Source of the DNA: a virus
Length of the DNA: 20,926 nucleotides
Virus record (IMG/VR): IMGVR_UViG_3300047440_000485
Coordinates: 1-20,926 of that record
Direction: 5' to 3' (one strand)
Under the pieces are notes generated by a model that searched no databases, was not told the DNA's origin, and was given only the letters and a program-made list of their open reading frames with translations. Within the stretch, counting starts at the first letter, position 1. Every line of letters starts with the position of its first letter. Of the stretch, positions 20,815 through 20,926 are shown piece after piece. The translations under genes and the position numbers were made by a program.

Positions 20815-20836
20815 GGCCCGCTTCGGCGGGCCTTTT
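20815..20836 (+). terminator. Rho-independent terminator after the PEP-CTERM genes
   Basis: GGCCCGC (20815-20821) and GCGGGCC (20826-20832) pair perfectly around a UUCG tetraloop and are followed by TTTT. As at 12711, the T-run merges with a copy of the 17-bp leader element. Confidence 0.88.
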
Positions 20837-20850
20837 CGTTACGGGAGATT
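20834..20850 (+). promoter_or_regulatory. 17-bp repeated leader element, copy 5
   Basis: TTTCGTTACGGGAGATT follows the terminator. It is followed at once by GTGTTTAAAC; a rightward frame opens at that GTG (20851) and is still open at the window edge, so this copy may lead another gene. The Shine-Dalgarno to GTG distance is unusually short. Confidence 0.7.
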
Positions 20851-20862
20851 GTGTTTAAACGC

Positions 20863-20926
20863 TCACCGGCCCCGGAGAAGCTCGACGAGCTTGGCCTGCT
20901 TGATTGCCTCGGCCGCCGGGTCGAGC
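20863..20926 (-). CDS. Possible C-terminal end of a converging leftward gene
   Basis: Read leftward, the last 64 bases give an open frame ending LDPAAEAIKQAKLVELLRGR and a TGA at 20865-20863. The codons have the strong G/C third-position bias of this genome, and a leftward late gene converging here would fit the genome plan. The alternative is a rightward gene starting at the GTG at 20851 behind leader element copy 5; both cannot be strongly supported from so little sequence. Confidence 0.35.
   Translation of the reverse strand, partial: LDPAAEAIKQAKLVELLRGR

Noticed and set aside
1-20926. tRNA, rRNA, CRISPR array, integrase or transposase
   Set aside because: I looked for cloverleaf arms, spaced identical repeats and recombinase motifs and found none that I can support.

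Overview
The window reads as the central part of a tailed-phage (or prophage) genome with high GC and strong G/C bias at third codon positions. Terminase, portal and replication genes define the phage. The host is inferred, not proven, to be a Gram-negative bacterium, probably a betaproteobacterium. The main reason is that the last two complete genes carry textbook PEP-CTERM sorting signals (VPEP, hydrophobic helix, arginine-rich tail) of the style common in Burkholderiales and Rhodocyclales.

Layout. Positions 1-4389 are a leftward late (packaging) operon, read from its promoter side: probable small terminase, a class I SAM methyltransferase, three tiny membrane proteins in tandem, large terminase (TTG start), and a portal protein that runs off the left edge. 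Positions 4390-4735 are a divergent intergenic region. It is built around two arms of a GGCTGTTC/GGCTGTCC-like repeat, each arm oriented toward the genes it faces.

Positions 4736-20794 are one long rightward early region. It begins with a probable DNA-binding protein and about sixteen small, tightly packed, mostly unrecognised genes, several of them membrane microproteins and one with a DUF6011 zinc motif. A SprT-like metalloprotease follows, then a replication module: Cas4-like/DUF2800 nuclease, probable ssDNA-binding protein in the DUF2815 position, family A DNA polymerase, primase-helicase of VapE type, VRR-NUC nuclease and SNF2-like helicase. A YdaS/Cro-like HTH protein and a small conserved protein close the module. 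The region ends in two adjacent PEP-CTERM surface-protein genes, a strong terminator, and possibly the tail of a converging leftward gene.

Expression signals are unusually legible. At least four sigma70-like promoters share an 18-bp spacer, and several carry an AGCC-N3-GGCT palindrome. A 17-bp element (TTTCGTTACGGGAGATT or near variant) occurs five times; four copies form the ribosome-binding leader of a gene, and two are fused directly to a terminator hairpin. A second leader (CCCTGGAGCTACA) occurs three times. An octamer family GTTTA(A/C)AC is scattered ten times along the window, although such an A/T-rich word should be rare in this composition. Most small genes overlap by ATGA, GTGA or TGATG, suggesting translational coupling.

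The most unusual content is the pair of PEP-CTERM proteins in a phage early operon. PEP-CTERM proteins are processed by host exosortase and are linked to the envelope and exopolysaccharide, so this suggests lysogenic conversion or modification of the infected cell surface. No integrase, tRNA, CRISPR array or transposase was seen.
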